From JAGLOK01 sp963676355 (GTDB lineage Bacteria > Bacillota > Clostridia > Christensenellales > UMGS416), in the NCBI GenBank assembly GCA_963676355.1, contig OY781093.1, positions 1,240,001 through 1,304,000 of the forward strand: a stretch of 64,000 bases of DNA. The letters run 5' to 3'. The notes below the pieces were generated by a model. The model did not search any database and was not told the origin of the DNA. It was given only the letters and a program-made list of their open reading frames with translations. The first letter of the stretch is position 1. Each line of letters starts with the position of its first letter. This document shows, piece by piece, positions 1 through 9,499 of the stretch. Made by a program: the position numbers and the translations under genes.

Positions 1-324
1 CGGATTTTTCGACTCATTCAAATAAAAGTGATAAAGTATTACATCAAATAATACAGAATGGCCTTTTGCCACACACAGTGTTCGCTACTGAAAATTTGTC
101 AAATCCATTATAAGGAGAAAGAGTATTACAGTCTGTAAAGACAATGGACGCAATAGCCATCCACAGTGGATGTCTTGTGAAAACAAAGGTGAAATTTAAC
201 ATATCTTCACCGATAATTGCTGAATTTTCTCTAATAGTTTATGTTGAAATATTTTTTTTCAGACAGGAAAATCATATTCGGAGATATGGTTTCTAAACTT
301 GGGAAAAACTGCGCTTTTTGCACT
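1..324. other. Left-edge non-coding DNA with small inverted repeats
   Basis: No convincing coding frame is seen here. The stretch has a perfect hairpin at 158-172 (CATCCA, 3-nt loop, TGGATG) and, at 69-80, CCACACACAGTG, which resembles in inverse orientation the CACTGTGTGTG found in the oriT-like region near 60015. Together with the oriT-like repeat just downstream, this suggests the upstream flank of a mobilisation origin. That reading is an inference; no nick site can be proven from sequence alone. Confidence 0.4.
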
Positions 325-410
325 TGCAAGCACGGCATTTTGATATCCAAAATGCCGAACAAATGAGATTTCACTCCCTTTGCCCTTCTTAGCGGCAGCT
401 TTGCTGCTTA
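325..410 (+). other. oriT-like region ahead of decayed mobC
   Basis: A perfect 9-bp inverted repeat (GGCATTTTG at 334-342, CAAAATGCC at 348-356) is followed by CACTCCC and a second hairpin (GCAGC at 395-399, GCTGC at 403-407), then a mobC start. The same order recurs at 60181-60275 ahead of an intact mobC: GCAAGC, inverted repeat GGCATTGT/ACAATGCC, CACTCCC, GCAGC/GCTGC hairpin, CTTAGAA. Conservation of layout in two places 60 kb apart, each directly before a mobC reading frame, supports an origin of transfer or a MobC/relaxase binding site. Confidence 0.55.
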
Positions 411-431
411 GAAAAAAGAAAGGATAACTGA

Positions 432-880
432 ATGAGAACAAGAACAATACAAATACCATTGAGGATCAACGAAAAAGAATATAGCACCTGCAAAAACAGG
501 TGGATAAAAGCTGCCTGAACAGGGAGAAATATTTACGCGCGTTAATCATGGGGCATAGTGTGCACCCTCAGCCCTGCGAAGAATATATTGAGGTATTCAA
601 AATACTATCTTCTTCAGCAAATAAAATAGATGATATAACACGTATAGTATCCAAGACTGGGCACGCTTCTGAAAAAGATATTTACTTTTTAAAACTAATG
701 ACGCAAAAGCTTTGGGATAAATTTCAGGAAATGGATTCAGGAAAATATATGGAAAACAATGAAGTAAAAATAGAAGAAGAAACACGATTTGTAATCTTCG
801 GTAATATTATGGCATCCGACGTCAGGATAGGCAGAACACTGTTTGAAGTTTCCAGCAGTATGACAAACAATAAAAATTGA
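432..880 (+). pseudogene. mobC: mobC-like mobilisation accessory gene, frameshifted
   Basis: MobC-type proteins bind oriT and help the relaxase open the DNA. The first frame starts at ATG 432 (MRTRTIQIPLRINEKEY, typical MobC N-terminus) and stops at about 518. The expected continuation (LQKQVDKSCLNREKYLRALI, then a helical part with ANKIDDITRIVSKTG) lies in another frame from about 485 to 880. Restoring one G after GAATAT near 481 gives E-Y-E-H-L-Q-K-Q and joins the frames, so a single-base deletion is the simplest explanation. Either a true decay event or an assembly error; the neighbouring recombinase is also broken, which favours decay. Confidence 0.65.
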
Positions 881-1030
881 TTTAAAGACATAATCGGACA
901 TATAGCCGAGCGCCAAATAAACAAACTGGCTGGATAATAGGCTGTACATGGTACGGATTATGCGGTAATATTTTAGTAAGGCTAAACTACTTCATGATCT
1001 GTGCTTGTTCCAAAACGAAAAGGAGCTAAT

Positions 1031-2697
1031 ATGAACGATTATAAAGTAGGATTGTATCAAGAGACGATAAAAATTCTGACAACGAAAGCATGAGCATTTC
1101 CAACCAAAGGACTATGCTCATGGACTTTGTAAATGAAAGAAGGTGGAATGTAGAAGATATCTATATTGACGATGGTATATTGAGAACAACATTCGACAGT
1201 CCGAGTTTTCAGCGGTTAGTAGCCGACATCGAGAAAAAGCGCATTAATATGGTAGTTGTTAAGGACTTGTCCGGACTTGGCAGAAACTATGTTAAAGTAG
1301 GCGAATACACGGACTTTTTCTTTCCCAAACATCATGTAAGGTTTATAGCAGTAACAGAAAATATTGATTCTGAAAAGGCCAATGATGTAGCATGTTTCCT
1401 GAATGTAGTGCATGAACATTACGCTAAAGAAGTACCAAGGAAAATCAGAGCATCCCAAAGTACACTGAGAAAGAAAGGATACTTCTTAGGAAGTCAGCAT
1501 CCTATGGGCTACATCAAATCATCTGAAGATAAGCATAAGCTGATTATCGATGAAAACGGTGCTAAAATAGTACGCAGACTGTTCCATATGTATTCTATAG
1601 GACAAACCGCAAGGCATATCGCTGATACGTTCAATCGGGACTGTATACTTTCGCCTAGAGAGTATTATTTCAGCATGACAGGTTTTAAGCCTACCCATAC
1701 ACAAATGAAACGGTTCTATGGGGCAGTGCGAAGATTATGCGGATCTCCGCAATCAGGTATATGGGGTACATGTGCAGCGGGAAACCCAGCAACCGTTCAT
1801 TCAAGCTGAAGCAGAGGGATATTGTCCCCGAAGAAGAATGGGTAGTTGTAAAGAATACGCATGAGCCTCTTATTGATGAAGTTACTTGGGCTAGGGTGCA
1901 GGAACAGCTTGAACTGAATAAATGCAATCAGAAAGCTAAAACTGTAAAAAGCACGATAACAAGCTACCAGCATTATTTGCCGGTAAACTCAAATGTGCTG
2001 ACTGTAAAGCTACTATGAACTTTACTTCTTCCAAGAGTGGAAAGTATAAGACATATTATAAGTACCGCTGCAGCACGTACACCAATCAGGGAAAGACTGC
2101 ATGCAGTTTCCACTCAATTAGAGAAGATGAGCTTACGGCTATTGTTCTCAATGATATCAGAAAGCTTTCACAGCTCATTGATACCTAATAGCGATGAAAT
2201 ACTTTTATTGCTTGAGCTAAACGGCAGAACAAAGTAAAACAGCAATACATAGCTTGAAAAGCAATTCTCAAGTACGCAGTCTGCCACAAAGAACAATTCC
2301 AACAGAATTGATTTGCTTCTTGATGAAAGACTAAACGGCAATGTATCGGATGATATGTTCAAAACCCTGATGGTTAAGTATGAATCTAGTCAGAAAGAAC
2401 TGTTAAACAAGCTTTCAGAACTCAAAGCTGAATTATCCATCGTCAAAGATGATACCGAAAACATTAAACACCTGATGGAGAGCTTTAAGAAAAGTATCTA
2501 CATCGAAAATCTGGACAGAGATACTGTAGTGAGTTGATTGACCACATCTGGTTATTCAAAAAGGTGAAGGCCAGAAAAGGCTATAAGCAGAAGATTGGCA
2601 TTTGCTATAACTTCATAGGAGAGCTGAACGGCTGCGATATAGACAAGGTTTTCGATCATATCACCAGACACCAAAAAGAAAAAGACCAGACTGCATA
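1031..2697 (+). pseudogene. Large serine recombinase, shattered by frameshifts
   Basis: The family (TnpX/Tn4451-like large serine recombinases) excises and inserts mobile elements. Recognisable pieces occur in order: VGLY at the start (1031), then after a frame change SRDDKN and ISNQRT, INMVVVKDLSGLGRNY, PEEEWVVVKNTHEPLID (about 1825-1890), a zinc ribbon with KCADCKATM and YRCSTY (about 1985-2090), and a coiled-coil/C-terminal part (2313-2697). Frame breaks fall near 1055, 1725, 1960, 2190 and 2535. The catalytic Y-x-R-L-S segment is damaged by the first break, and the usual R in DLSRFGR is G. It cannot make an active enzyme. Confidence 0.8.
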
Positions 2698-2794
2698 ACA
2701 ATCTGGTCCACCAACACTTTTAAGTGCTGACATCGGGTGGCGGTCAAGCAGTATTAACTGCGAAACTTTAATTTGTTCAATAATAACATGTTTT

Positions 2795-2825
2795 TTCTCC
2801 TTATAAAAGGATTTCCTAAGGAGAA
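2795..2825 (+). promoter_or_regulatory. Hairpin that buries the ribosome site of the ParB-like gene
   Basis: TTCTCCTTA (2795-2803) is perfectly complementary to TAAGGAGAA (2817-2825), which is the Shine-Dalgarno sequence for ATG 2831. An inner AGGA/TCCT pair (2808-2811, 2814-2817) can form an alternative small stem. The structure would occlude ribosome entry until melted. Whether a ligand, protein or transcription-coupled folding opens it is unknown. Confidence 0.5.
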
Positions 2826-2830
2826 TATTA

Positions 2831-3736
2831 ATGAAAAAAACGGATAGCATAAAGGCATCACGCAATATCACTTCTATAGACATATCCAAACTAAAATCTT
2901 TTTTTAAGCATGTATTTGATGTGCGAGATGATGACCAAATGCAAGAGTTATCGGAGAGTATTAGAAGTAATGGCGTTATAGAACCAATTATTGTTCGTCC
3001 TATAAATGATAAAGATTTCGATTATGAGATTATCGTAGGCCATAGACGGGTGAGAGGGGCGCAGATTACTGGATTAACATCCATACCGTGTGATATAAGA
3101 AATCTAGATGATGCGGCAGCAACCTTGATTATGATAGATAGCAATCTCCAGCAACGCGAATCTATACTCCCAAGTGAAAAAGCATGGGCATATAAATATA
3201 AATTAGAAGCTATAAAATCACAAGGGGAACAACGGAAAAGAACTTCCACGCAAGTTGCGTGGAAGTCGGAATCAGCAGATTATATTGGTTATAAGAGTGG
3301 AGAAAGCGGCGACACTGTAAGAAGATATATTCGTTTAACATATTTAAACTCACAATTATTAGGCAAAGTAGATGAAAAGAAATTAGCATTTATTCCGGCA
3401 GTAGAGTTGTCATATATAAATACTGAAGAACAAGAATGGCTATATGATATTTTGTGTAGGGAAGAAAATTTTGGACTATCTTTGTCGCTAGCGCAAAAGC
3501 TGAAAGGCATTAGCCAAAACGGGAAGCTTACTTATGGAAAGATTGATAAAATAGTAATATCAAAAAATCATGAACCACCGAAAGCAATTAAATTGTCATA
3601 TAAAGCAATAAAAGAATACTTTCCTCCTGATACAACACCTAAAGAATATGAAGTGACAATACAGAAGGCCTTAGAGGAGTGGTTTAAGAATCATCCGCAA
3701 AGAAAACATAATGGAAAATACACACTCCAAAGATAG
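2831..3736 (+). CDS. ParB/Spo0J-like partition-type DNA-binding protein
   Basis: ParB-family proteins bind centromere-like sites or act as regulators on plasmids and integrative elements. The 301-residue product has a ParB N-terminal fold: SESIRSNGVIEPIIVRP (about 43-59), then the box-II-like VGHRRVRGAQ (about 72-81), followed by a helical middle and the end FKNHPQRKHNGKYTLQR. Start ATG 2831 has AAGGAG 6 nt upstream, sequestered in a hairpin. No parA is adjacent. A deleted copy lies at 15222-15853 and a C-terminal fragment at 30823-31140, so the gene belongs to a repeated mobile module. It may be an ICE regulator rather than a true segregation protein. Confidence 0.8.
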   Translation: MKKTDSIKASRNITSIDISKLKSFFKHVFDVRDDDQMQELSESIRSNGVIEPIIVRPINDKDFDYEIIVGHRRVRGAQITGLTSIPCDIRNLDDAAATLIMIDSNLQQRESILPSEKAWAYKYKLEAIKSQGEQRKRTSTQVAWKSESADYIGYKSGESGDTVRRYIRLTYLNSQLLGKVDEKKLAFIPAVELSYINTEEQEWLYDILCREENFGLSLSLAQKLKGISQNGKLTYGKIDKIVISKNHEPPKAIKLSYKAIKEYFPPDTTPKEYEVTIQKALEEWFKNHPQRKHNGKYTLQR

Positions 3737-3899
3737 TAAATCTTTGGAATATTGTAAACTTAATATTACTTTTCAGAAAAAAGATTACGAAAAAATTGAA
3801 GAATCAAAACAGAGAAGGATCTTATACATAAAATGTTTGGACAGATATATTATGAAACTAGAAATGATTAACAATAAATTTCAACATAATAATATTTAA
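3711..3899 (+). CDS. Possible small ribbon-helix-helix protein, degenerate
   Basis: A 62-codon frame overlaps the end of the ParB-like gene by 26 nt. The middle (LNITFQKKDYEKIEESKQR) resembles the strand and first helix of CopG/Arc-type ribbon-helix-helix repressors. The homologous stretch after the second ParB copy (15826-15990) keeps the same start and, in a shifted frame, a T-N-x-F-I-R-D-like piece expected for the second helix. Here the sequence after about residue 45 no longer looks like that fold, so the gene may be truncated. There is no clear ribosome site. It could equally be non-coding. Confidence 0.3.
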   Translation: MENTHSKDSKSLEYCKLNITFQKKDYEKIEESKQRRILYIKCLDRYIMKLEMINNKFQHNNI

Positions 3900-4113
3900 A
3901 ATCAAAAAACACAATAAAATAATAAATACTTTAAAAACATACATTATTCAATCTTTCTAGGCAAAAAATGTTGAATTGAGGCTATCTTTTATTACGTTTA
4001 TGTTGCGGATAGAATAAAAAATGTAATATGAGAAAATTATAGCTAAATTCATTTGTGGATATATTTCCCTTATGATAAAATTATTTATATTATTAGTAGA
4101 AGTGGAAATTTAT

Positions 4114-5877
4114 ATGAAAGCATTAAGAATTGGTAATATAATTAGTTGTTGCATAAATGGCACCTTTGTTTTTTTAGGCTTTATTGGCTATCTAGTAGAA
4201 GGTGCAAATGACTTTGCTTCTACTTTTTTAGTATATGGGTTATTTTTTTTAGTAAGTAATTATTATATATATTGGAGAGAAATTAAGGGAAGAAGTCTAA
4301 AGAAATTTAAAATATATACTAGTGTTATTGGTATTATTACACTGTTCAATATAATCACAGGAATTATATATTTAGTTGTAAAAAGTGAAGGTCAATTAAA
4401 AGAAAATATATCAAATACCGAAATTAAAAAAGCTATATTACAAAGGCAATCATCATCTTATAACAATTCTATAAATGTGCCAAATTTGACAAGACATAAA
4501 ACTACAAACCAAAGTAGTAAATCAAACAATGGTTTTAATTATGGAATGTTTTATGATGAGAATTTGTTAATATTAGATGAATATAAAAATTTAAAAACAC
4601 CTCAATACATTTTGATTCAATTAAAGAAATTTGTATCCGATAAACAAAGTGAGTCCAAGATGGGATTTAGTATAAGATTCAGTGGTGATATTGTTGAAGA
4701 TTCACTTAAATATAAAAAGGCATATGTACAAAAAGCTGATTACTATCCTTTAAAATCATACTATACAACATTTTATAATTTGAATGAACATCAATTAAAA
4801 TGGTATTTATATTGGAGAAAAGAATTTTTATCAAGTAATATTATTGAGACGGATTTAAGCTATATATATTTGTTTTCATATGAGTTAATTAATTATACAT
4901 TTAACGATAAAGCATCTTTTAATGTTAGTGTTATACATCGTTTGAATAATTCTTATAAAGACATATATCCCAATTTGTATTTAGGCGAATGGCTAAAGGA
5001 TATGTTTTATGAGTTGAATGCTCAGCATCTTATTAGTGAGGAAGCAGAATTCAAAAAATCAAGACTATATGAAGCTATTGAAAATAATGATACGGAGTAT
5101 CAGAAAATAGGTATAAACATTTGGAGAAATCACTATTCTGAATCAAATACCAACATATCAAATAAGAAATTAAAGTATTTATATCAAAACTCAAAATTCT
5201 ATTCAAGATTTAAGAAATACGCAAGCAAAACTATAATATATTATAAACAAAAAAACATCGATGTATTAACCTTATGGTTTGATAAAAAGAGCCTGAGAAA
5301 AAGGAGGGCTTTATATTCTTCTGCAGTTGTCAGCTTTGACAGAAGAGAAGCTAATCTGGAATATTTCATAGATGTTCCAACAGAGCGGTTTAATCGTGAT
5401 ATGAGCGACATAACGAATTTGTGTTATGATTTTTTGGTAAACAATGAGTTTAAGTATGAAGATTATATAATTAGTTTGCCAAAAGAGCTTGTAAATACCT
5501 TTGAAAGAAAGAAAAATACAAAAAATATAGAGACAGATGAAAAAAATGATTTACCAGTTCAAAATAACATAAAAGGTAAAATTGATATAACAAAGATTGA
5601 TACTCCTGTTGATGATATTGTCATAAGAAAAGAAAAAAGCAGAGTTGATATTACTTCAGAGCATAATGACTTCTTTAAAATGTTTATTACAGGTAGTGCG
5701 GGGAAAAAGGAAGTAAAAAGTTTTGCAATTAGCAATAGAAAACTGGATAAAATGCTAGTTGCTGAGATAAATAAAAAATACTACTCGGCTATAAATCAAA
5801 ACATTATTGAAGAAAAAGAAACAGAATATGTGCTTTCGATAAATTTTAAAGACTTACGTTTTGAGGAGAATTCATGA
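4114..5877 (+). CDS. Membrane-anchored TerB_N/TerB_C-domain protein
   Basis: The N-terminus carries about three hydrophobic segments (within residues 8-95), then a low-complexity linker, then a TerB_N-type domain marked by YNLNEHQLKWYLYWR and DLSYIYLFSYELIN, and a C-terminal TerB_C-like part ending in EYVLSINFKDLRFEENS. TerB_N/TerB_C proteins have been linked by comparative genomics to DNA-processing operons with a P-loop ATPase and an SF2 helicase, which is the arrangement here: the stop overlaps the ATPase start (ATGA at 5874). An in-frame ATG at 4072 would add 14 residues; 4114 is preferred because a weak purine-rich site precedes it. Likely role: membrane sensor or anchor of a defence complex (inference). 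Confidence 0.7.
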   Translation: MKALRIGNIISCCINGTFVFLGFIGYLVEGANDFASTFLVYGLFFLVSNYYIYWREIKGRSLKKFKIYTSVIGIITLFNIITGIIYLVVKSEGQLKENISNTEIKKAILQRQSSSYNNSINVPNLTRHKTTNQSSKSNNGFNYGMFYDENLLILDEYKNLKTPQYILIQLKKFVSDKQSESKMGFSIRFSGDIVEDSLKYKKAYVQKADYYPLKSYYTTFYNLNEHQLKWYLYWRKEFLSSNIIETDLSYIYLFSYELINYTFNDKASFNVSVIHRLNNSYKDIYPNLYLGEWLKDMFYELNAQHLISEEAEFKKSRLYEAIENNDTEYQKIGINIWRNHYSESNTNISNKKLKYLYQNSKFYSRFKKYASKTIIYYKQKNIDVLTLWFDKKSLRKRRALYSSAVVSFDRREANLEYFIDVPTERFNRDMSDITNLCYDFLVNNEFKYEDYIISLPKELVNTFERKKNTKNIETDEKNDLPVQNNIKGKIDITKIDTPVDDIVIRKEKSRVDITSEHNDFFKMFITGSAGKKEVKSFAISNRKLDKMLVAEINKKYYSAINQNIIEEKETEYVLSINFKDLRFEENS

Positions 5878-7166
5878 TAAACAAAAAAGAGTTAACGGAT
5901 ATTACAATAGCGTTAAATAGTGGTTTAGTACCAAGAAGTGGTGTTGAACATATTATGGTGGGTAGAGAAGATCTGCTTGACCAATTTGGAAAGGATTTAG
6001 AGCAAGTTTCAAAAGGTAACTCTCTAACAAAATTTATAATTGGGAAATATGGAACAGGGAAATCATTTGTACAGGCTTCTATTGCTCAAAAGGCATACAG
6101 AATGAATATGGTTGTTTCAAAAGTAGATTTTTCACCTTTTAGGAGATTATATCATAGAGATGGTATGGCAAAAGCTTTATACACAGAAATAATGAAGAAC
6201 CTAACAACATTAACTTCTACAAAAAACACAATAGAGCTAATTATTGAAAGTTGGATACAAAAAATATTAGAAAGTGTTGCGGAAATTGAAAATATTGATA
6301 TCGACTTACAAAATCCTGATGTTATTCAATTAGTAGAAATTTATATAAATAAAGAAATAAAAAAAATGGATAATCTATTTGGGACTTCTGATTTCGCGCA
6401 GGTACTTTTTGAGTATTTTAAAGCTTATATTTCTTTTGATGAAGACAAACAAAGAGATGTAGTGAAGTGGATTTGTGCTGAATATCCTAATAAGACAGAG
6501 GCGAAAAGGTGTATAGGAGTTTCGAATATTATAGATGATTCTAATTACTATGAGTTTCTAAAAGTAATCTGTAATTTTGTAGTACTTGCTGGTTTTAATG
6601 GGTTAGTTATAAGTTTTGATGAGGCAGTGAATTTGTATAAGATAACCCAGAGAAACATTCGAGATAAAAATTATGAAATGATGCTAAGGATTTTTAATGA
6701 TACTATTCAAGGTGATATACAACATTTGTTTATTACTTTTGGTGGCACTCCCCAGTTTCTTGAAGATAACTATAAAGGCTTGTATAGCTATGGAGCATTA
6801 AAAAGAAGACTAGAAAGCAATAAATATGAGAATCAAGATTTTGCAGATTACAGTCAGCCAGTAATAAAATTACGTCCATTAAGCAATGAAGAAAAGTTTG
6901 TATTACTGAAGAAAATCTTGAAAATATATGAAGCTGATTATATGTACCAATCAAGTATTACAGATGATGAGATTATTGCATTCCTAGAAAATAATTATTT
7001 AGGAATCCAAAATGAAAATGTTACAATCGGCAAAATAATAAAAGATTTTGTTGGAGCTATTAACATTTTACGTGAAAATCCTAGCATGGAAAAAAGCGAT
7101 ATATTTGAAAGCGTTAAAACTACTGTCAATAAGCAAGATATTTTAAGCCGATTTAAAATAGACTAG
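5874..7166 (+). CDS. DUF2791-type P-loop ATPase (BrxD-like)
   Basis: A 430-residue ATPase. Walker A is GKYGTGKS (about 58-65), Walker B is GLVISFDEA (about 242-250), and a sensor-like stretch LFITFGGTPQFLEDNYKGL is followed by conserved arginines (LKRRLES). This pattern matches the DUF2791 family of P-loop ATPases related to the BREX proteins BrxC/BrxD. It starts inside the stop of the TerB gene and is followed after 11 nt by a Lhr-like helicase, so the three are surely co-translated. BrxD-like ATPases partner Lhr-like helicases (BrxHI) in some BREX loci, but no PglX methylase or PglZ phosphatase is seen here. Confidence 0.75.
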   Translation: MINKKELTDITIALNSGLVPRSGVEHIMVGREDLLDQFGKDLEQVSKGNSLTKFIIGKYGTGKSFVQASIAQKAYRMNMVVSKVDFSPFRRLYHRDGMAKALYTEIMKNLTTLTSTKNTIELIIESWIQKILESVAEIENIDIDLQNPDVIQLVEIYINKEIKKMDNLFGTSDFAQVLFEYFKAYISFDEDKQRDVVKWICAEYPNKTEAKRCIGVSNIIDDSNYYEFLKVICNFVVLAGFNGLVISFDEAVNLYKITQRNIRDKNYEMMLRIFNDTIQGDIQHLFITFGGTPQFLEDNYKGLYSYGALKRRLESNKYENQDFADYSQPVIKLRPLSNEEKFVLLKKILKIYEADYMYQSSITDDEIIAFLENNYLGIQNENVTIGKIIKDFVGAINILRENPSMEKSDIFESVKTTVNKQDILSRFKID

Positions 7167-7177
7167 GATGTGTTGAA

Positions 7178-9289
7178 ATGAATCGTGCTTGGGATATGTT
7201 ATCAGAAGAAGTTAAAAGTAAAATTGTTGATATGGGCTGGGATGAATTTACAGAAGTACAGGAGCTATCAATCCCTGTTATATTGAATAACGATTCTGAT
7301 GTATTAATAATATCTGAAACTTCTTCAGGAAAAACAGAAGCTGCATTTCTTCCATTATTAAGCAAAATATCAAAAGAGAGATTTTATGAAGGAGTAAAGG
7401 TATTATATATCTCTCCCTTGAAAGCTTTGATTAATGACCAGTTTATCAGATTAGAAAAACTCATAGAAGATATGAGTATTCGCTTAATGAAATGGCATGG
7501 AGATGTATCGTATAGCAAGAAAAAGATTTACCTAAACAATCCTTCTGGCATATTGCAAACAACTCCTGAATCTCTAGAAGGGTTTCTTATAAACAGACCA
7601 TATTTATTGGAAAACATATTAAAAGATGTGGAGTATATCGTAATAGATGAAATTCATGCATTTGTAGGACATGATAGAGGATATCACCTGCAATCTATAT
7701 TGCATCGGCTTCGTAAATTCTATAATAAAAGATGCAGAGTTATAGCCCTTTCGGCTACAATTGAAGATACGAATTCTTTTGCTAAATGGATAAATGACGA
7801 AGAACCTTCTAGCGTGAATATAATAAATGTTACTAACAGTACAAAAAAAACTATGTTTTTCATTTCGCATAATGATACAGATAAAGTTATTGAAGAAGCT
7901 TTGGTTGAGGATATATTTAAGCTTACTTCCCAAATGAAAGCGTTAATATTCTGTAATTCAAGAGGTGAAGTTGAAGCTCTTTGTTCTGAATTAAATGAAC
8001 TAGCTGGCTATGAAAAATATCATCCACATCACTCAAATATTAATAAAGAACAAAGAGAATATATTGAAGATATAATGAAATCAGGGCCAACAGTTTCAAT
8101 TATTGCTACGAGCACTTTAGAATTAGGAATTGATATTGGTGATGTAGATATTGTCATTCAGATAAACAGTACAAGTGAAGTATCTTCTTTAAAACAAAGA
8201 GTTGGACGTTCTGGAAGGAAAGCTGGTAAAAATAGAATTTTACAGCTTTATTCAAATTCAACAATTAGCCTTCTTTCATCTATAGCATCTATAGAACTAA
8301 TAAAAGAAAACAAAATTGAAAAGCCAAAAATTACCCATAAAAATTATGATTATTTGTTTCATCAAATTATTTCAATGTGCATATCAAGTAATGGTATATC
8401 AGCATATTCTATTACTAAAGAAATATTAAGCATTCCAGTATTTGCGGATTTAAGCGAAGACGATGTTATTAAACTAATAAACTATATGCTAGAAACTCAT
8501 TACCTTGAGTTTATAAAGAGTACAAAAGAATTCGGTGTTGGAATTCAAGGTGAGAAATTGTTAAAGGGTAAAGAGATTTATTCATTTTTTGAAACAGCTC
8601 CTGCATACGAGGTTATATATCAAAACTCAAACATTGGACTATTAGATTTAACACCTCTTATGAAATATACTGAAGGGTATCAATTCATTCTTGCTGGTAG
8701 AAAATGGGTAATAACTGGTGTTGAACATGAAAGACTTAAAATATATGTAGATTTGTCTCCAGCAGGTTCTATACCTAGATTTATAGGAAATTCAGTTGGC
8801 TTGGATGAGATTATAAAAAACAAAGTGCATTATTTATTGTGTAATGATATTGAAATTTCTTATCTCAATTATGAAGGCAATTTAGTATTTGAAAATATTA
8901 AAGCAATGTATCGTAATGCGGAAATTAAAGATAATGAAAGGCTTGTTTACTCAAGAGGTAATAGTAATATTATAGAGTTATTTTTAAACAATGAGGAAGT
9001 CCTTACTTTTTATTTAATTCTTAAAGTATATAAAAATATAAATATTGAGTACGATAGTCTTGGTAGTATCAGCTTGTCAAATAAAATTGATATTTCTGAA
9101 ATCTTCAATCTGAATTTTCAAGAAATTAAAATTGAATCTGTCTATTCATTTTATAAAAAGAATATTTATTTGAGCAAATTTAGCAAATACCTACCTGATG
9201 ATATTAATTGCGAAATGTTTGAAGAAAGATTTATAAACCTTAATGGTTTGAAAAAATCTTTAAACAAAATTAAACTAATAAAAATATAA
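7178..9289 (+). CDS. Lhr-like DEAD/DEAH-box superfamily 2 helicase
   Basis: A 703-residue SF2 helicase. Motif I ISETSSGKTEAAF (about 47-59), Ia SPLKALINDQ, II VIDEIHAF (DEIH box), III ALSATIED, V STLELGIDIGDVDIVIQ, VI QRVGRSGR. The spacing and the ELGIDI/QRVGRSGR motifs fit the Lhr/BrxHI group. The C-terminal 300 residues have no motif I can name; no DUF1998 signature was seen. It follows the ATPase by 11 nt and closes the trio. Predicted job: ATP-driven translocation on DNA within the TerB/ATPase complex. A general repair helicase is the alternative. Confidence 0.8.
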   Translation: MNRAWDMLSEEVKSKIVDMGWDEFTEVQELSIPVILNNDSDVLIISETSSGKTEAAFLPLLSKISKERFYEGVKVLYISPLKALINDQFIRLEKLIEDMSIRLMKWHGDVSYSKKKIYLNNPSGILQTTPESLEGFLINRPYLLENILKDVEYIVIDEIHAFVGHDRGYHLQSILHRLRKFYNKRCRVIALSATIEDTNSFAKWINDEEPSSVNIINVTNSTKKTMFFISHNDTDKVIEEALVEDIFKLTSQMKALIFCNSRGEVEALCSELNELAGYEKYHPHHSNINKEQREYIEDIMKSGPTVSIIATSTLELGIDIGDVDIVIQINSTSEVSSLKQRVGRSGRKAGKNRILQLYSNSTISLLSSIASIELIKENKIEKPKITHKNYDYLFHQIISMCISSNGISAYSITKEILSIPVFADLSEDDVIKLINYMLETHYLEFIKSTKEFGVGIQGEKLLKGKEIYSFFETAPAYEVIYQNSNIGLLDLTPLMKYTEGYQFILAGRKWVITGVEHERLKIYVDLSPAGSIPRFIGNSVGLDEIIKNKVHYLLCNDIEISYLNYEGNLVFENIKAMYRNAEIKDNERLVYSRGNSNIIELFLNNEEVLTFYLILKVYKNINIEYDSLGSISLSNKIDISEIFNLNFQEIKIESVYSFYKKNIYLSKFSKYLPDDINCEMFEERFINLNGLKKSLNKIKLIKI

Positions 9290-9499
9290 ATTGATAGTTT
9301 ATCAAATGCCATTCTCAATAACCAATACCATTCTCATTTAAAGATAGATTGATCTTCTAAAATGAAATTTATATAAATACTTAAGGAAGTGGATATAAAG
9401 TAAGACATTTATCATTTTCTTGATTTATTGCTATTTATGTTATTATTTGTAGATAGGTAGTATAATAAAAATTATAAATAGTTCTGTGAGGGATATCAA

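Noticed and set aside
259..459. 66-codon minus-strand frame at the left edge
   Set aside because: Covers the oriT-like repeats and mobC start, is Phe/Ser-rich from AT-rich DNA and has no ribosome site.
5874..9289. A full BREX locus
   Set aside because: Only BrxD-like and Lhr-like genes are present; no PglX methylase, PglZ, BrxA/B or PglW was seen within the island.
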